A DNA stretch of 33,168 bases from Nitrospinota bacterium (GTDB lineage: Bacteria; Nitrospinota_A; UBA7883; JACRGQ01), in NCBI GenBank assembly GCA_016217735.1, contig JACRGQ010000031.1, positions 1-33,168 of the forward strand, in the 5' to 3' direction. A program made the translations under genes and the position numbers. The notes below the pieces were generated by a model. That model ran no database searches, had not been told where the DNA came from, and saw nothing but the letters and a program-made list of their open reading frames with translations. Below, piece after piece: positions 25,000 to 32,763 of this stretch (position 1 is the first letter of the stretch; every line of letters starts with the position of its first letter).

Positions 25000-25146
25000 G
25001 GTAGGACACGCATTCCTGCGTGTCGTTGGTCCGTTAGGGCCAATTTTGTCAGCCCTTTCGAGCTGATGACAGACAAGATGGGAGGAGCGGAATGGCTTTT
25101 TTCCATCCGCTCCGGAGATGGCCTATAGGCTGCTGTCTGTCCTACC
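25000..25146. repeat. 147-bp foldback element with 9-bp terminal inverted repeats and several hairpins
   Basis: GGTAGGACA (25000-25008) is mirrored by TGTCCTACC (25138-25146). Inside are hairpins: GACACGCA-TTCC-TGCGTGTC (25005-25024); TTGGTCC-GTTA-GGGCCAA (25026-25043, one G-U pair); CAGC..GCTG (25050-25065); and GACAGACA (25068-25075) with TGTCTGTC (25134-25141) enclosing GGAGCGG-A-ATGG..CCAT-CCGCTCC (25084-25113). It looks like a MITE or REP-type cassette, or a structured RNA; I see no coding frame. It also holds GGCCTATAGGC (25120-25130), shared with 22310. The remainder of the gap up to 25212 is featureless. Confidence 0.6.
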
Positions 25147-25212
25147 CGCCATATTTTTTCAAACTGAGACACCAACCGGAACGGGCGCGGCAAAATAACC
25201 AACCATCCCGTG

Positions 25213-25249
25213 TGATATACTGTAAGGAAATATTTCATCCGGAGGGGGG
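25213..25249 (+). promoter_or_regulatory. Extended -10 promoter and strong ribosome site of the haem sensor gene
   Basis: TGATATACT (25213-25221) is the same extended -10 as before the gatC operon. GGAGGGGGG (25241-25249) lies just before TTG 25253 and decides that non-ATG start. The leader is about 25 bases. Confidence 0.6.
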
Positions 25250-25252
25250 AAT

Positions 25253-26683
25253 TTGAAGGGGGAGCTTCGGTCGCTGCGGGGAATCATTCTCCGCCGCCTC
25301 GCGCTCATCAGCGTTATCGGCGTGGGACTCGTCTGCATCGTTCTTTCCTACCTCCTTTACCAGCGGGACAAGGTATCCATTTATAACCAAGCCAGGGGAG
25401 AGGCCGAGCTGATCCGCACCGGGCTGCTTTCGGTGATGATGGCAACCGGCGACCCGGAAGCGGTGCGCGGCACGGTTGATAACTTCAAAAAACAGGTGAA
25501 GTTCGATTTCCGCATGGTGCGCGGGGAGCATATCCGCAAGCAGTTCGGCATGCGCGATGGGGAAGAGCCGCACGACGGCATGGAGCGGGCGGTGCTTCAA
25601 GGCGCCCTGCCTGAATACGCCGAACTGGACGGCGCCTCCTTCCGCCTCGTCTTCCCCTTCAAGGCGGATGAACGGTGCGGCCGCTGCCACGTGGGTCTTG
25701 ACGGCAACCCGGTCGCCGCCGGGACGGTATTGGGGATGTCGGAAATGACCTTTAACGTCGCCGAATGGCGCGATGCGTCGATCCGTCTCACCACCCATGT
25801 GGTGACCGGCATGCTGCTCATCATCCTGGCGCTGGGGGGGGCGCTTTATTGGCTCTTTGCCAAAGAGGTGATGGAACCGGTGCATGACATAGCCAATACC
25901 ATCGCCCGCATGGAAGAAGATGGGGCCGTTTCCGCGCTTGCGCCCGCCACCTCGCGCGAGATCGCCATCCTCAACCGGCAGGTGGAGCAGATGTTCAAGT
26001 CGCTGGAGGACGCCCGCCATGCCCACGAGAGCGCGCTGGAAGAAGAACGGCGGAAAATGGCGCAGATACGCTCCTTCGCGCTGGAACAGGCCGACGCGCT
26101 GGGGATAACCGACGCCACCGAGGTGGATCTCATCATAAAACGCCTCTCGTACGCGGTGCAGGAGGTGGAAAAAAACGACATGCTGAAGCAGGTGGCCGAT
26201 TTCGTCACCCTGGAGAAAAAAGAGATGGTGCTGGGCAATGACCGCCGCCTCATACGCCCCACCGCGCTCTACCTCACCAACCTGATCGCCAATTCCCAGG
26301 GAAGCCTGAAAAAGGGATCGATGGAACTGGCGCTGGAAGAGGCCATCACCAACGCCATCGTGCATGGCAACCTGGAGGTTTCCTCAAAACTCAAGGAAGA
26401 TGATTTCGATCTGTTCGAGCGGGCCGTGGGCGAACGGATGGCTCTGCCGCCGTTCAGCGAACGCGGCGTGAAGATCAGCTATGACTACGACCGGCAGAGC
26501 GCCACCTTCCGGATCGAGGACGAAGGTCCCGGCTTTGATTGGTCCCATTTCCTCAAGAAAGAGGTCGACCCGGAGTTGCTCCCCCACGGCCGCGGCATCA
26601 TCATTATCCGCACCTTCGCCTCCGCCGTCGCCTATAACGAAGCGGGGAACGTGCTCACCCTGACCTTCGATTTGGGGGCCTGA
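25253..26683 (+). CDS. Membrane haem-c sensor with a C-terminal RsbW-like ATPase domain
   Basis: The 476-residue protein starts at TTG 25253, behind a very strong ribosome site. Order: membrane helix (about 17-36), a periplasmic sensor domain with one haem-c site CGRCH (142-146) in FPFKADERCGRCHVGLDG, a second helix (about 184-206), a HAMP-like linker (EVMEPVHDIANTIARME), a coiled coil (about 245-280), and a HATPase domain (about 340-475) with N-box EEAITNAIVHGN, DEGPGFDW and PHGRGIIIIRTF. There is no phosphoacceptor His box like that of standard histidine kinases, and the ATPase looks like the RsbW/SpoIIAB type that phosphorylates anti-anti-sigma partners. The haem probably senses redox state or a gas, as in other periplasmic haem-c sensors. 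The FHA gene follows after 46 bases. The partner is unknown. Confidence 0.8.
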   Translation: MKGELRSLRGIILRRLALISVIGVGLVCIVLSYLLYQRDKVSIYNQARGEAELIRTGLLSVMMATGDPEAVRGTVDNFKKQVKFDFRMVRGEHIRKQFGMRDGEEPHDGMERAVLQGALPEYAELDGASFRLVFPFKADERCGRCHVGLDGNPVAAGTVLGMSEMTFNVAEWRDASIRLTTHVVTGMLLIILALGGALYWLFAKEVMEPVHDIANTIARMEEDGAVSALAPATSREIAILNRQVEQMFKSLEDARHAHESALEEERRKMAQIRSFALEQADALGITDATEVDLIIKRLSYAVQEVEKNDMLKQVADFVTLEKKEMVLGNDRRLIRPTALYLTNLIANSQGSLKKGSMELALEEAITNAIVHGNLEVSSKLKEDDFDLFERAVGERMALPPFSERGVKISYDYDRQSATFRIEDEGPGFDWSHFLKKEVDPELLPHGRGIIIIRTFASAVAYNEAGNVLTLTFDLGA

Positions 26684-26713
26684 TTCCCATACCCATCCGT
26701 TCCCGTGATGGGG

Positions 26714-26719
26714 TATAAT
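26714..26719 (+). promoter_or_regulatory. -10 element 10 bases before the FHA start codon
   Basis: GGGTATAATCC contains a consensus TATAAT. Transcription should start about 26726, only 3-4 bases before ATG 26730, so the transcript would be nearly leaderless; there is no ribosome site. Confidence 0.55.
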
Positions 26720-26729
26720 CCAGCCCCAT

Positions 26730-27440
26730 ATGGCAAGACTGGTGGTCAAGCTCAACAACGAAGTGGTGAAAGAACAGCCCCTCGCCGCGGGCGTCGTTTT
26801 CGGACGCGAAACGGGGGACATCGTCCTTAAAAACCCCGCCGTTTCCGCCAAGCACGCGCGCATCGCCGTGGAGAAAAACCATTTCATCCTGCACGACCTC
26901 AAAAGCACCAACGGCACGTTCGTCAACAAAGGGCGGATAACCAGCCAGGAACTGCATCACGGCGACGTCATCAACATCGGCAAATTCGAAATCCTTTTCG
27001 TCAACGAAGAGGAGGCAAAGACCTCATCGGATTTCTTCGGCGCCGCCGAGGTGGCCGGCATGACCGTCATGATCAACGCCGAAGAAATGATGAAACAGCA
27101 AAAAGCCAAAGAAGAGGAGATGAAGCGCAAGAGCGAAGCGGCGCAGCTCATCGTCATTATGGATCAAAGCGCCAGCGGCTCCGGCAGGCTGGTGTTCCAC
27201 AAGCTGGACAAGGAAACGACGCTGCTCGGCTCCGGCGACGGCGCGGATATCAAGACCCCCGGCATCACCATCGGCGCCATCGCCGCCGCCATCACCCGGC
27301 GCGCCGGGAAATACAGCATCAAGCCGATGGGGGGGTTCACCAAGCCGAAACTGAACGGCGAAAAAATAACCGGTGAAAAGGATTTGAAAAGCAAGGACCG
27401 GATCGAACTGGGCCAATACCAGTTTGAGTTCCGGGTCTAG
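26730..27440 (+). CDS. Tandem FHA-domain protein
   Basis: The 236-residue cytosolic protein has a complete N-terminal FHA domain (about 1-95) with the phosphothreonine-binding residues Gly25-Arg26, Ser39 and His42, and STNGTFVN (about 59-66). A charged linker follows (EEMMKQQKAKEEEMKRKSEAAQ), then a second FHA-like domain (about 137-236) in which the motif is degenerate (LLGSGDGADIKTPG, no SxxH), so it may be structural. FHA proteins read phosphothreonine on partner proteins. It lies between the haem sensor and nadB on the same strand. A good -10 sits 10 bases before ATG 26730 and no ribosome site is visible, suggesting a leaderless transcript. The link to the sensor is by position only. Confidence 0.88.
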   Translation: MARLVVKLNNEVVKEQPLAAGVVFGRETGDIVLKNPAVSAKHARIAVEKNHFILHDLKSTNGTFVNKGRITSQELHHGDVINIGKFEILFVNEEEAKTSSDFFGAAEVAGMTVMINAEEMMKQQKAKEEEMKRKSEAAQLIVIMDQSASGSGRLVFHKLDKETTLLGSGDGADIKTPGITIGAIAAAITRRAGKYSIKPMGGFTKPKLNGEKITGEKDLKSKDRIELGQYQFEFRV

Positions 27441-27464
27441 CCGCCCCGCTTCCCCCACGACCGC

Positions 27465-29081
27465 ATGGCACGCACCGGCGCTTCCCCCGTTTTAACGTTC
27501 GACTACCTTGTCATAGGCTCCGGCATGGCGGGGCTGATTTTCGCCCTCGACGCGGCCCGCGCGGGGCGCGTGGCGATCATCACCAAGCGGGAGATGAAAG
27601 AGTCCAACACCCAGTACGCGCAGGGGGGGATCGCCGCCGTCACGTCGCTGGACGACACCTTTGAGCTGCATGTGCAGGACACGCTGAAGGCGGGGGACGG
27701 GCTGTGCCGGGAAGAAGCGGTCCGCCTGCTGGTGGAGGCCGGTCCCGACGCCATTGAATACCTCATCGGCATCGGCGCGCGCTTCACGCGGCAGGACGGC
27801 GGCCCCGGCGCGCCGCTCTCGCTGCACCGCGAGGGGGGCCACAGCAAGCGCCGCATCATCCACACCGAAGACCTCACCGGCCGGGAGATCGAGCGCGCGC
27901 TCATCGCCGCCGCCCGCCTGGAAAAAAACATCACCGTAATGGAGCACCACACCGCCATCGACCTCGTGCTGCAATCGAAGATCGAAGGAACGGGCGGCCC
28001 GGCGCGGGTGGCCGGGGCGTTCGTGCTGGACGCCGCCGCCGGCATCGTGAAAACCGTCCTCGCCCCCGCCACCTTCATGGCGGCCGGCGGCATGGGGAAA
28101 GTCTACCTCTACACCACGAATCCGGACATCTCTTCCGGCGACGGCATAGCGATGGCCTACCGCGCCGGGGCCGGCATCGCCAATATGGAGTTCATGCAGT
28201 TCCACCCCACCTGCCTCTACCACCCGGAGGTGAAATCGTTTCTCATCACCGAGGCGATGCGGGGGGAGGGGGCGCTGCTGCGGCTGGTCACCGGCGAAAC
28301 GTTCATGGAGAAATACCACCCGATGGGCTGCCTGGCCCCGCGCGACGTGGTGGCCCGCGCCATCGACACCGAGATGAAAAAGCGGGGCGACGACTACGTG
28401 CATCTCGACGCCACGCATTTGCCGCCGGAGACGGTGCGGGAAAAATTCCCCAACATTTACCGCACATTGCTGTCGCACGGGCTGGACATAACAAAGGACA
28501 AGATGCCGGTGGTGCCCGCCGCGCACTACATCTGCGGCGGGATCAATGTGGATTTATGGGGGCGCACCTCGCTGCCGGGCCTCTACGCCGGCGGTGAAAA
28601 CGCCTGCACCGGCGTGCATGGCGCCAACCGCCTCGCCAGCAACAGCCTGCTGGAGGCCATCGTATTCAGCCGCCGCGCCGCGCAAAAAGCGGCGGAAGAA
28701 TGGGCGCCGCGCTCCATCAACATCGTCAACCCCTGGTCGGCGGGAAACGCCGTCGATTCGGACGAGCAGGTGGTCATCGCCCAGAACTGGGACGAGATAC
28801 GCCGCACCATGTGGAATTACGTCGGCATCGTCCGCTCCGACAAACGGCTGGTGCGCGCCCAGCGGCGCATCAAGCTGGTGCGCGATGAAGTGAAGCAGTA
28901 TTATTGGGACTTCAACGTAACCTCGGACCTCATCGAACTGCGCAACATCCTCACCTGCGCCGACCTCGTCATCGAAAGCGCCATGCTCCGCCGCGAAAGC
29001 CGCGGCCTCCATTACAATATCGATTGTCCGGCCAAGGAATCCGTCCCGCGCGACACCATCCTCCGCTCCGCCGTGAAATAA
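27465..29081 (+). CDS. nadB: L-aspartate oxidase
   Basis: NadB is the FAD enzyme that oxidises aspartate to iminoaspartate, the first step of de novo NAD synthesis. The 538-residue protein has the FAD dinucleotide fold (YLVIGSGMAGLIFALDAA), NTQYAQGGIAAV, the substrate loop with HREGGHSKRRIIH, the FMQFHPT segment, ITEAMRGEGA, and the catalytic end VPAAHYICGGINVD..LPGLYAGGENACTGVHGANRLASNSLLEA. These HxxGGHxxxRI and HPT features favour aspartate oxidase over succinate dehydrogenase flavoprotein. ATG 27465 follows the FHA gene by 24 bases with no clear ribosome site. nadA and nadC are not in the window. The dispersed repeats downstream may end transcription. Confidence 0.95.
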   Translation: MARTGASPVLTFDYLVIGSGMAGLIFALDAARAGRVAIITKREMKESNTQYAQGGIAAVTSLDDTFELHVQDTLKAGDGLCREEAVRLLVEAGPDAIEYLIGIGARFTRQDGGPGAPLSLHREGGHSKRRIIHTEDLTGREIERALIAAARLEKNITVMEHHTAIDLVLQSKIEGTGGPARVAGAFVLDAAAGIVKTVLAPATFMAAGGMGKVYLYTTNPDISSGDGIAMAYRAGAGIANMEFMQFHPTCLYHPEVKSFLITEAMRGEGALLRLVTGETFMEKYHPMGCLAPRDVVARAIDTEMKKRGDDYVHLDATHLPPETVREKFPNIYRTLLSHGLDITKDKMPVVPAAHYICGGINVDLWGRTSLPGLYAGGENACTGVHGANRLASNSLLEAIVFSRRAAQKAAEEWAPRSINIVNPWSAGNAVDSDEQVVIAQNWDEIRRTMWNYVGIVRSDKRLVRAQRRIKLVRDEVKQYYWDFNVTSDLIELRNILTCADLVIESAMLRRESRGLHYNIDCPAKESVPRDTILRSAVK

Positions 29082-29095
29082 CCCGCCCCCGCGTC

Positions 29096-29300
29096 ATCCC
29101 CGCGCAGGCGGGGATCCAGCCATACTATCCAAGCTCTCTTTATCCCCTTCCCCTCTCCGGGGTAGGTGCGAATTCATTCGCACGGAAGCGGCGGAATAAA
29201 CATGCGGCGGCGGAGTGTTGAATAATCCCCGTTGTCATTCTGAGCACGGCGAAGAATCCCTTTCCGGAATGATATCCTTCACCGTTGGTTCAGGATGACA
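29096..29300. repeat. Cluster of three palindromic intergenic repeats after nadB
   Basis: The 29082-29388 gap holds no gene. It contains ATCCCCGC-GCAG-GCGGGGAT (29096-29115), GTGCGAA-TTCA-TTCGCAC (29166-29183), and a 68-bp unit ended by TGTCATTCTGA (29233-29243) and its near complement TCAGGATGACA (29290-29300). These are of the kind found as dispersed intergenic palindromes in many bacteria. The first may terminate nadB. Confidence 0.65.
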
Positions 29301-29337
29301 CAGCGGGGGCAAGCAATTCCTCTCGCCACCATACCCA

Positions 29338-29356
29338 AATGCTACAAAGCAAGACC
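29338..29356 (+). repeat. Dispersed 19-bp repeat, copy 2
   Basis: AATGCTACAAAGCAAGACC, the inverted copy of 22272-22290, 7 kb away. It lies 32 bases from the end of the S41 protease gene. Confidence 0.7.
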
Positions 29357-29388
29357 CCGACACCCTCGGCTTCGGCGTGGATGGTGGG

Positions 29389-30702
29389 CTAAAGCGCGCC
29401 GGCTTCGCGGTGGATGCCGGTCAGCGGCGCGGAAGCGGCGGCCACGCCCGGCTTTTGCGCCGTTGCCAAACACTTCCCGTTCGCGGCGTAGTACAGCGCC
29501 GCTTTCAGCGACGGCTCCGCCGGATCCCCCAGCGGAACGGTCAACCCGTCGTCCGCCGCGCAGGTGGCGGGGATGCCGTTGTAATATCCCCCTTCCGCAT
29601 GGGCATTTTCCAGCTCAAAGGCGACCGCCGATATCACGTTGCCGCAAAAGGAACAGCCGTACATTCCCGCCGGCTTGCCGTGGGTTTTGCTTCCGATCAC
29701 CGCCACATCCATAAACGGTTTCAGGCCGTTGATGAACGATTCGCTTGCCGAGGCGGTTGCGCCGGTGGCGATGACAACCACCCGCCCGCCGGACGCCGCC
29801 GGGCCGGTGCCGGTGAAACGGAGCAGCCGGTCCAACCCGCGGTGCGCCGCATTATGCCGCAAGCGGGCGAACACGCCGCCGGCCGCGCGGTAGTCCGCCA
29901 CCCGCCCCGCGATGCAGGCGGACGCGTCCATCAAACCGCCGCCGTTGTAGCGCAGGTCCACCACCAGTTCCCGTATTCCCGCGTTCTGGAACACGGCAAA
30001 CGCCGCGTCCACCGCCGCGGGGGTGGTTTCGTTAAAGGAGGTGAACGCAAGATAGCCGATTGAAACCCCGCCGTAATGCAGCACGCGGGCGTCATACACC
30101 GGCGGCACCGTCACCTCGCCTTTGGTCAGCGTTACATTCCCGGCCGCGCCGGAGGCATCGGTATATCCGATGTCCATCTGTACGCCCGCCGCATCCGCCC
30201 CGAACTGCTGCGTCCAGAGGTTTTGGGCGGCGATCTGCGCAACCGGTACGCCATTAAGGCCGGTCACCGCGTAACCACGCCGCAATCCCGCCGCGGCGGC
30301 CGCCGAGCCGGGGTAGACGATGTTGAGCCGCCAGACGCCGTCGCTCCCCTGCTTCACGCCAAGCCCGTAACCGATATATTTTCCCCGCGAAAAAAGGGCG
30401 GTAAAAGTGGAGGCGGAGGTTATATAGCTCCACCGGTCTTTGGGGGCATACACCATCGCCGCCAGAACATCGGCGGGGGTGGCGTACGCGGCGTAATCGA
30501 CCACCGGCGCGGCATCGGCCCAGAAATAAAAATCCTTCATCAAATCATGCACATAGCGGTTCTGCGAAACCGCGTCGCAGGCGGCGGGCGGCGCGGGACA
30601 GACGGCCGCGGCGGAACCGCCTCCGCCGCCGCAACCCGCCAGCAACGGGACGGCCAACAACATGCCCGCCCATACGGGTACCGCCCGGATAATCTTCACC
30701 AT
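29389..30702 (-). CDS. S41-family (tail-specific/CtpA-like) peptidase lipoprotein
   Basis: The 437-residue protein starts MVKIIRAVPVWAGMLLAVPLLAGCGGGGG: a lipoprotein signal with lipobox LAGC (Cys about 24), so it is probably anchored in the periplasm. A helical N-terminal part (HDLMKDFYFWAD) precedes a PDZ domain (about 105-165, GYGLGVKQGSD..VYPGSAAAAAGLRRGYAVTGLNGVPV) and the S41 protease domain: LVVDLRYNGGG, VVVIATGATASASESFINGL with the nucleophilic Ser, and VIGSKTHGKPAGM with the general-base Lys. The serine-lysine pair is intact. It cleaves unfolded or tagged periplasmic proteins; the substrate is unknown. It is convergent with nadB, divergent from typA, and transcribed alone. Confidence 0.9.
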   Translation of the reverse strand: MVKIIRAVPVWAGMLLAVPLLAGCGGGGGSAAAVCPAPPAACDAVSQNRYVHDLMKDFYFWADAAPVVDYAAYATPADVLAAMVYAPKDRWSYITSASTFTALFSRGKYIGYGLGVKQGSDGVWRLNIVYPGSAAAAAGLRRGYAVTGLNGVPVAQIAAQNLWTQQFGADAAGVQMDIGYTDASGAAGNVTLTKGEVTVPPVYDARVLHYGGVSIGYLAFTSFNETTPAAVDAAFAVFQNAGIRELVVDLRYNGGGLMDASACIAGRVADYRAAGGVFARLRHNAAHRGLDRLLRFTGTGPAASGGRVVVIATGATASASESFINGLKPFMDVAVIGSKTHGKPAGMYGCSFCGNVISAVAFELENAHAEGGYYNGIPATCAADDGLTVPLGDPAEPSLKAALYYAANGKCLATAQKPGVAAASAPLTGIHREAGAL

Positions 30703-30730
30703 CGAACAATACTAGTGTATCCGCGGGCGA

Positions 30731-30759
30731 AATAGTATATACTTACAAACTTTACTATT
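30731..30759. promoter_or_regulatory. Divergent promoter region between the S41 protease and typA
   Basis: AGTATATACT (30734-30743) is a perfect palindrome that gives TATACT on both strands, suitable as -10 in both directions. It is framed by AATAGTA (30731-30737) and TACTATT (30753-30759). No convincing -35 is seen on either side. Confidence 0.4.
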
Positions 30760-30806
30760 GCCCATATGCGGCGGTAGCGGCCGCAACAATTATTGGAATT
30801 GAACGA

Positions 30807-32630
30807 ATGAAACAGCAGGACATACGGAACGTTTGCGTTATCGCCCACGTCGACCACGGCAAAACCACGCTGGTGGACACCCTTTTCAAGCAGACCGGCA
30901 CCATGCGCGACAACGAGCGGATGGGAGAGCGGGTCATGGATGCCAACGACCTCGAAAAAGAGCGCGGCATCACCATCTTCTCCAAGAACGCCTCGGTTCT
31001 CTGGAAGGGGAAGAAGATCAACATCGTCGATACCCCGGGGCATCACGACTTCGGCGGCGAGGTGCAGCGCATCCTCAAGATGGTGGACGGCGCGCTCCTG
31101 CTCGTCGACGCGGTGGACGGCCCGATGCCGCAAACCAAGTACGTGCTGGAAAACGCCCTTAAACTCGGGCTGGCCCCGATAGTCGTCATCAACAAGATCG
31201 ACCGCGCCGACGCGCGCCCCGACTGGGTGCTGAATCAGGTGTTCGACCTATTCGCGGCCTTGGGCGCAACCGATCGGCAGCTCGACTTCAAGGTGGTCTA
31301 TACCTCCGCCAAGCAGGGCATAGCCTCGCTCGACCCGGCCGTGTTGGGCGTCAACATGGAGCCGCTGCTCGACGCCATCCTCGAACGGGTCGACGCGCCG
31401 GAGGTGGAACCGGACAAGCCGTTCCAGATGCTGGTCACTTCGGTGGAATACAGCGATTACCTCGGCCGCATGGGGGTGGGCAAAATCCTGCGCGGAAAGG
31501 TGAACACCAACACGCAGATTGCCCGCATCGACCGTGAGGGAAACATCACGTTCAACATGATCATGAAACTCTACTCCTTCGTGGGAATCACCCGTAAAGA
31601 GGTGGAATCCGCCGTGGCCGGCGACATCGTCATCATCGCCGGCTTCAAGGACCTGGAGATCGGCGAAACGCTGGCCGACAAGGAATACCCCGAGGCGCTG
31701 CCGACCATCGAGATAGACGAACCGACCATCTCGATGTACTTCAGCGTGAACACCTCCCCCTTCGTCGGCCGCACCGGCGACAAGCTGACCGGCCGCCACC
31801 TGCAGGAGCGGCTGGAGCGCGAGCTGCGCAGCAACCTGGCATTGCGCGTGGATCGCGTGGAAAACAGCGACTCGTACCGCGTCAGCGGGCGCGGCGAACT
31901 GCACCTCTCCATCCTCATCGAAACGATGCGCCGCGAAGGGTACGAGCTTTCCGTCTCCCGCCCCGAAGTCATCGCCCGCGAGATCGACGGCAAGAAGATG
32001 GAGCCGGAGGAGTTCGTCATCGTCGACGTGGATGACGAATACGTCGGCAAGGTCATCGAAAAATTCGGATCCCGCAAGGGGATGATGAAGAACATGTCCC
32101 CCCAGATGGAGGGGAAATCCCGCCTCGAATTCACCATCCCGGCGCGCGGCCTCATCGGCATGCACGGCGAACTGCTCACCGATACCCGCGGCTCCGCCAC
32201 GATGAGCCACAGCTTTCACAGCTTCATCCCGTGGGCCGGCGCCATACAGGGCCGCCGCAACGGCGTGTTGATCAGCGGCGACGACGGCACCTCCACCGCC
32301 TATGCGATGGACAAGCTGCAGGACCGCGGCGAATTTTTCGTGGAGCCGGGAACCGATGTCTACGTCGGCATGATCGTGGGCGTGTGCAACACCGACACCG
32401 ACATGGTGGTGAACGTGGTGCGCGGCAAGAAGCTCTCCAACATGCGCGCTTCCGGCTCCGACGACATGGTGCAGTTGGCGCCGCCCCGCAAGCTCTCGCT
32501 GGAGCAGTCGCTCGAGTTCCTCGAAGACGACGAACTGGCCGAGATCACGCCGGATTTCATCCGCCTGCGCAAGCGGTACCTCAACGAGGAAGACCGCAAG
32601 CGCCACCGGCGGCAGACCGTCAACAGCTGA
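30807..32630 (+). CDS. typA: Ribosome-associated translational GTPase TypA/BipA
   Basis: TypA (BipA) is an EF-G-like GTPase that binds the 70S ribosome and aids 50S assembly and translation under stress and cold. The 607 residues are full length: G1 AHVDHGKTTLVD, switch ERGITIFSKNAS, G3 DTPGHHDFGGEV, G4 NKIDRADARPDW, then domain II, and the TypA-specific C terminus with RGELHLSILIETMRREGYE, SRKGMMKNMSP, IPARGLIGMHGELLTDTRGSATM and the final KRYLNEEDRKR. ATG 30807 has GGA about 10 bases upstream. It is a single-gene unit ending in a strong terminator, divergent from the S41 protease. Confidence 0.97.
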   Translation: MKQQDIRNVCVIAHVDHGKTTLVDTLFKQTGTMRDNERMGERVMDANDLEKERGITIFSKNASVLWKGKKINIVDTPGHHDFGGEVQRILKMVDGALLLVDAVDGPMPQTKYVLENALKLGLAPIVVINKIDRADARPDWVLNQVFDLFAALGATDRQLDFKVVYTSAKQGIASLDPAVLGVNMEPLLDAILERVDAPEVEPDKPFQMLVTSVEYSDYLGRMGVGKILRGKVNTNTQIARIDREGNITFNMIMKLYSFVGITRKEVESAVAGDIVIIAGFKDLEIGETLADKEYPEALPTIEIDEPTISMYFSVNTSPFVGRTGDKLTGRHLQERLERELRSNLALRVDRVENSDSYRVSGRGELHLSILIETMRREGYELSVSRPEVIAREIDGKKMEPEEFVIVDVDDEYVGKVIEKFGSRKGMMKNMSPQMEGKSRLEFTIPARGLIGMHGELLTDTRGSATMSHSFHSFIPWAGAIQGRRNGVLISGDDGTSTAYAMDKLQDRGEFFVEPGTDVYVGMIVGVCNTDTDMVVNVVRGKKLSNMRASGSDDMVQLAPPRKLSLEQSLEFLEDDELAEITPDFIRLRKRYLNEEDRKRHRRQTVNS

Positions 32631-32637
32631 TCCCGTT

Positions 32638-32690
32638 GGGCGGCGTGCGGCCGCGGCGAAACGCCGCCCCGCGCCGCCCGGTTCTTTTCG
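32638..32690 (+). terminator. Terminator of typA
   Basis: GGGCGGCG (32638-32645) pairs with CGCCGCCC (32672-32679) and encloses GCGGCG-AAA-CGCCGC (32653-32667). GGTTCTTTTC follows. It begins 7 bases after the stop codon. Confidence 0.75.
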
Positions 32691-32763
32691 GCGCGGCCGC
32701 CGCCGGACGCGTTGCCTCATGGGAAAAGGCAACCGAAGGAGGCGCGGATTTTTGATCGATGCC

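Noticed and set aside
29377-30063. Plus-strand frame opposite the S41 protease
   Set aside because: Shadow frame; the minus strand has a lipobox, PDZ domain and Ser/Lys motifs.
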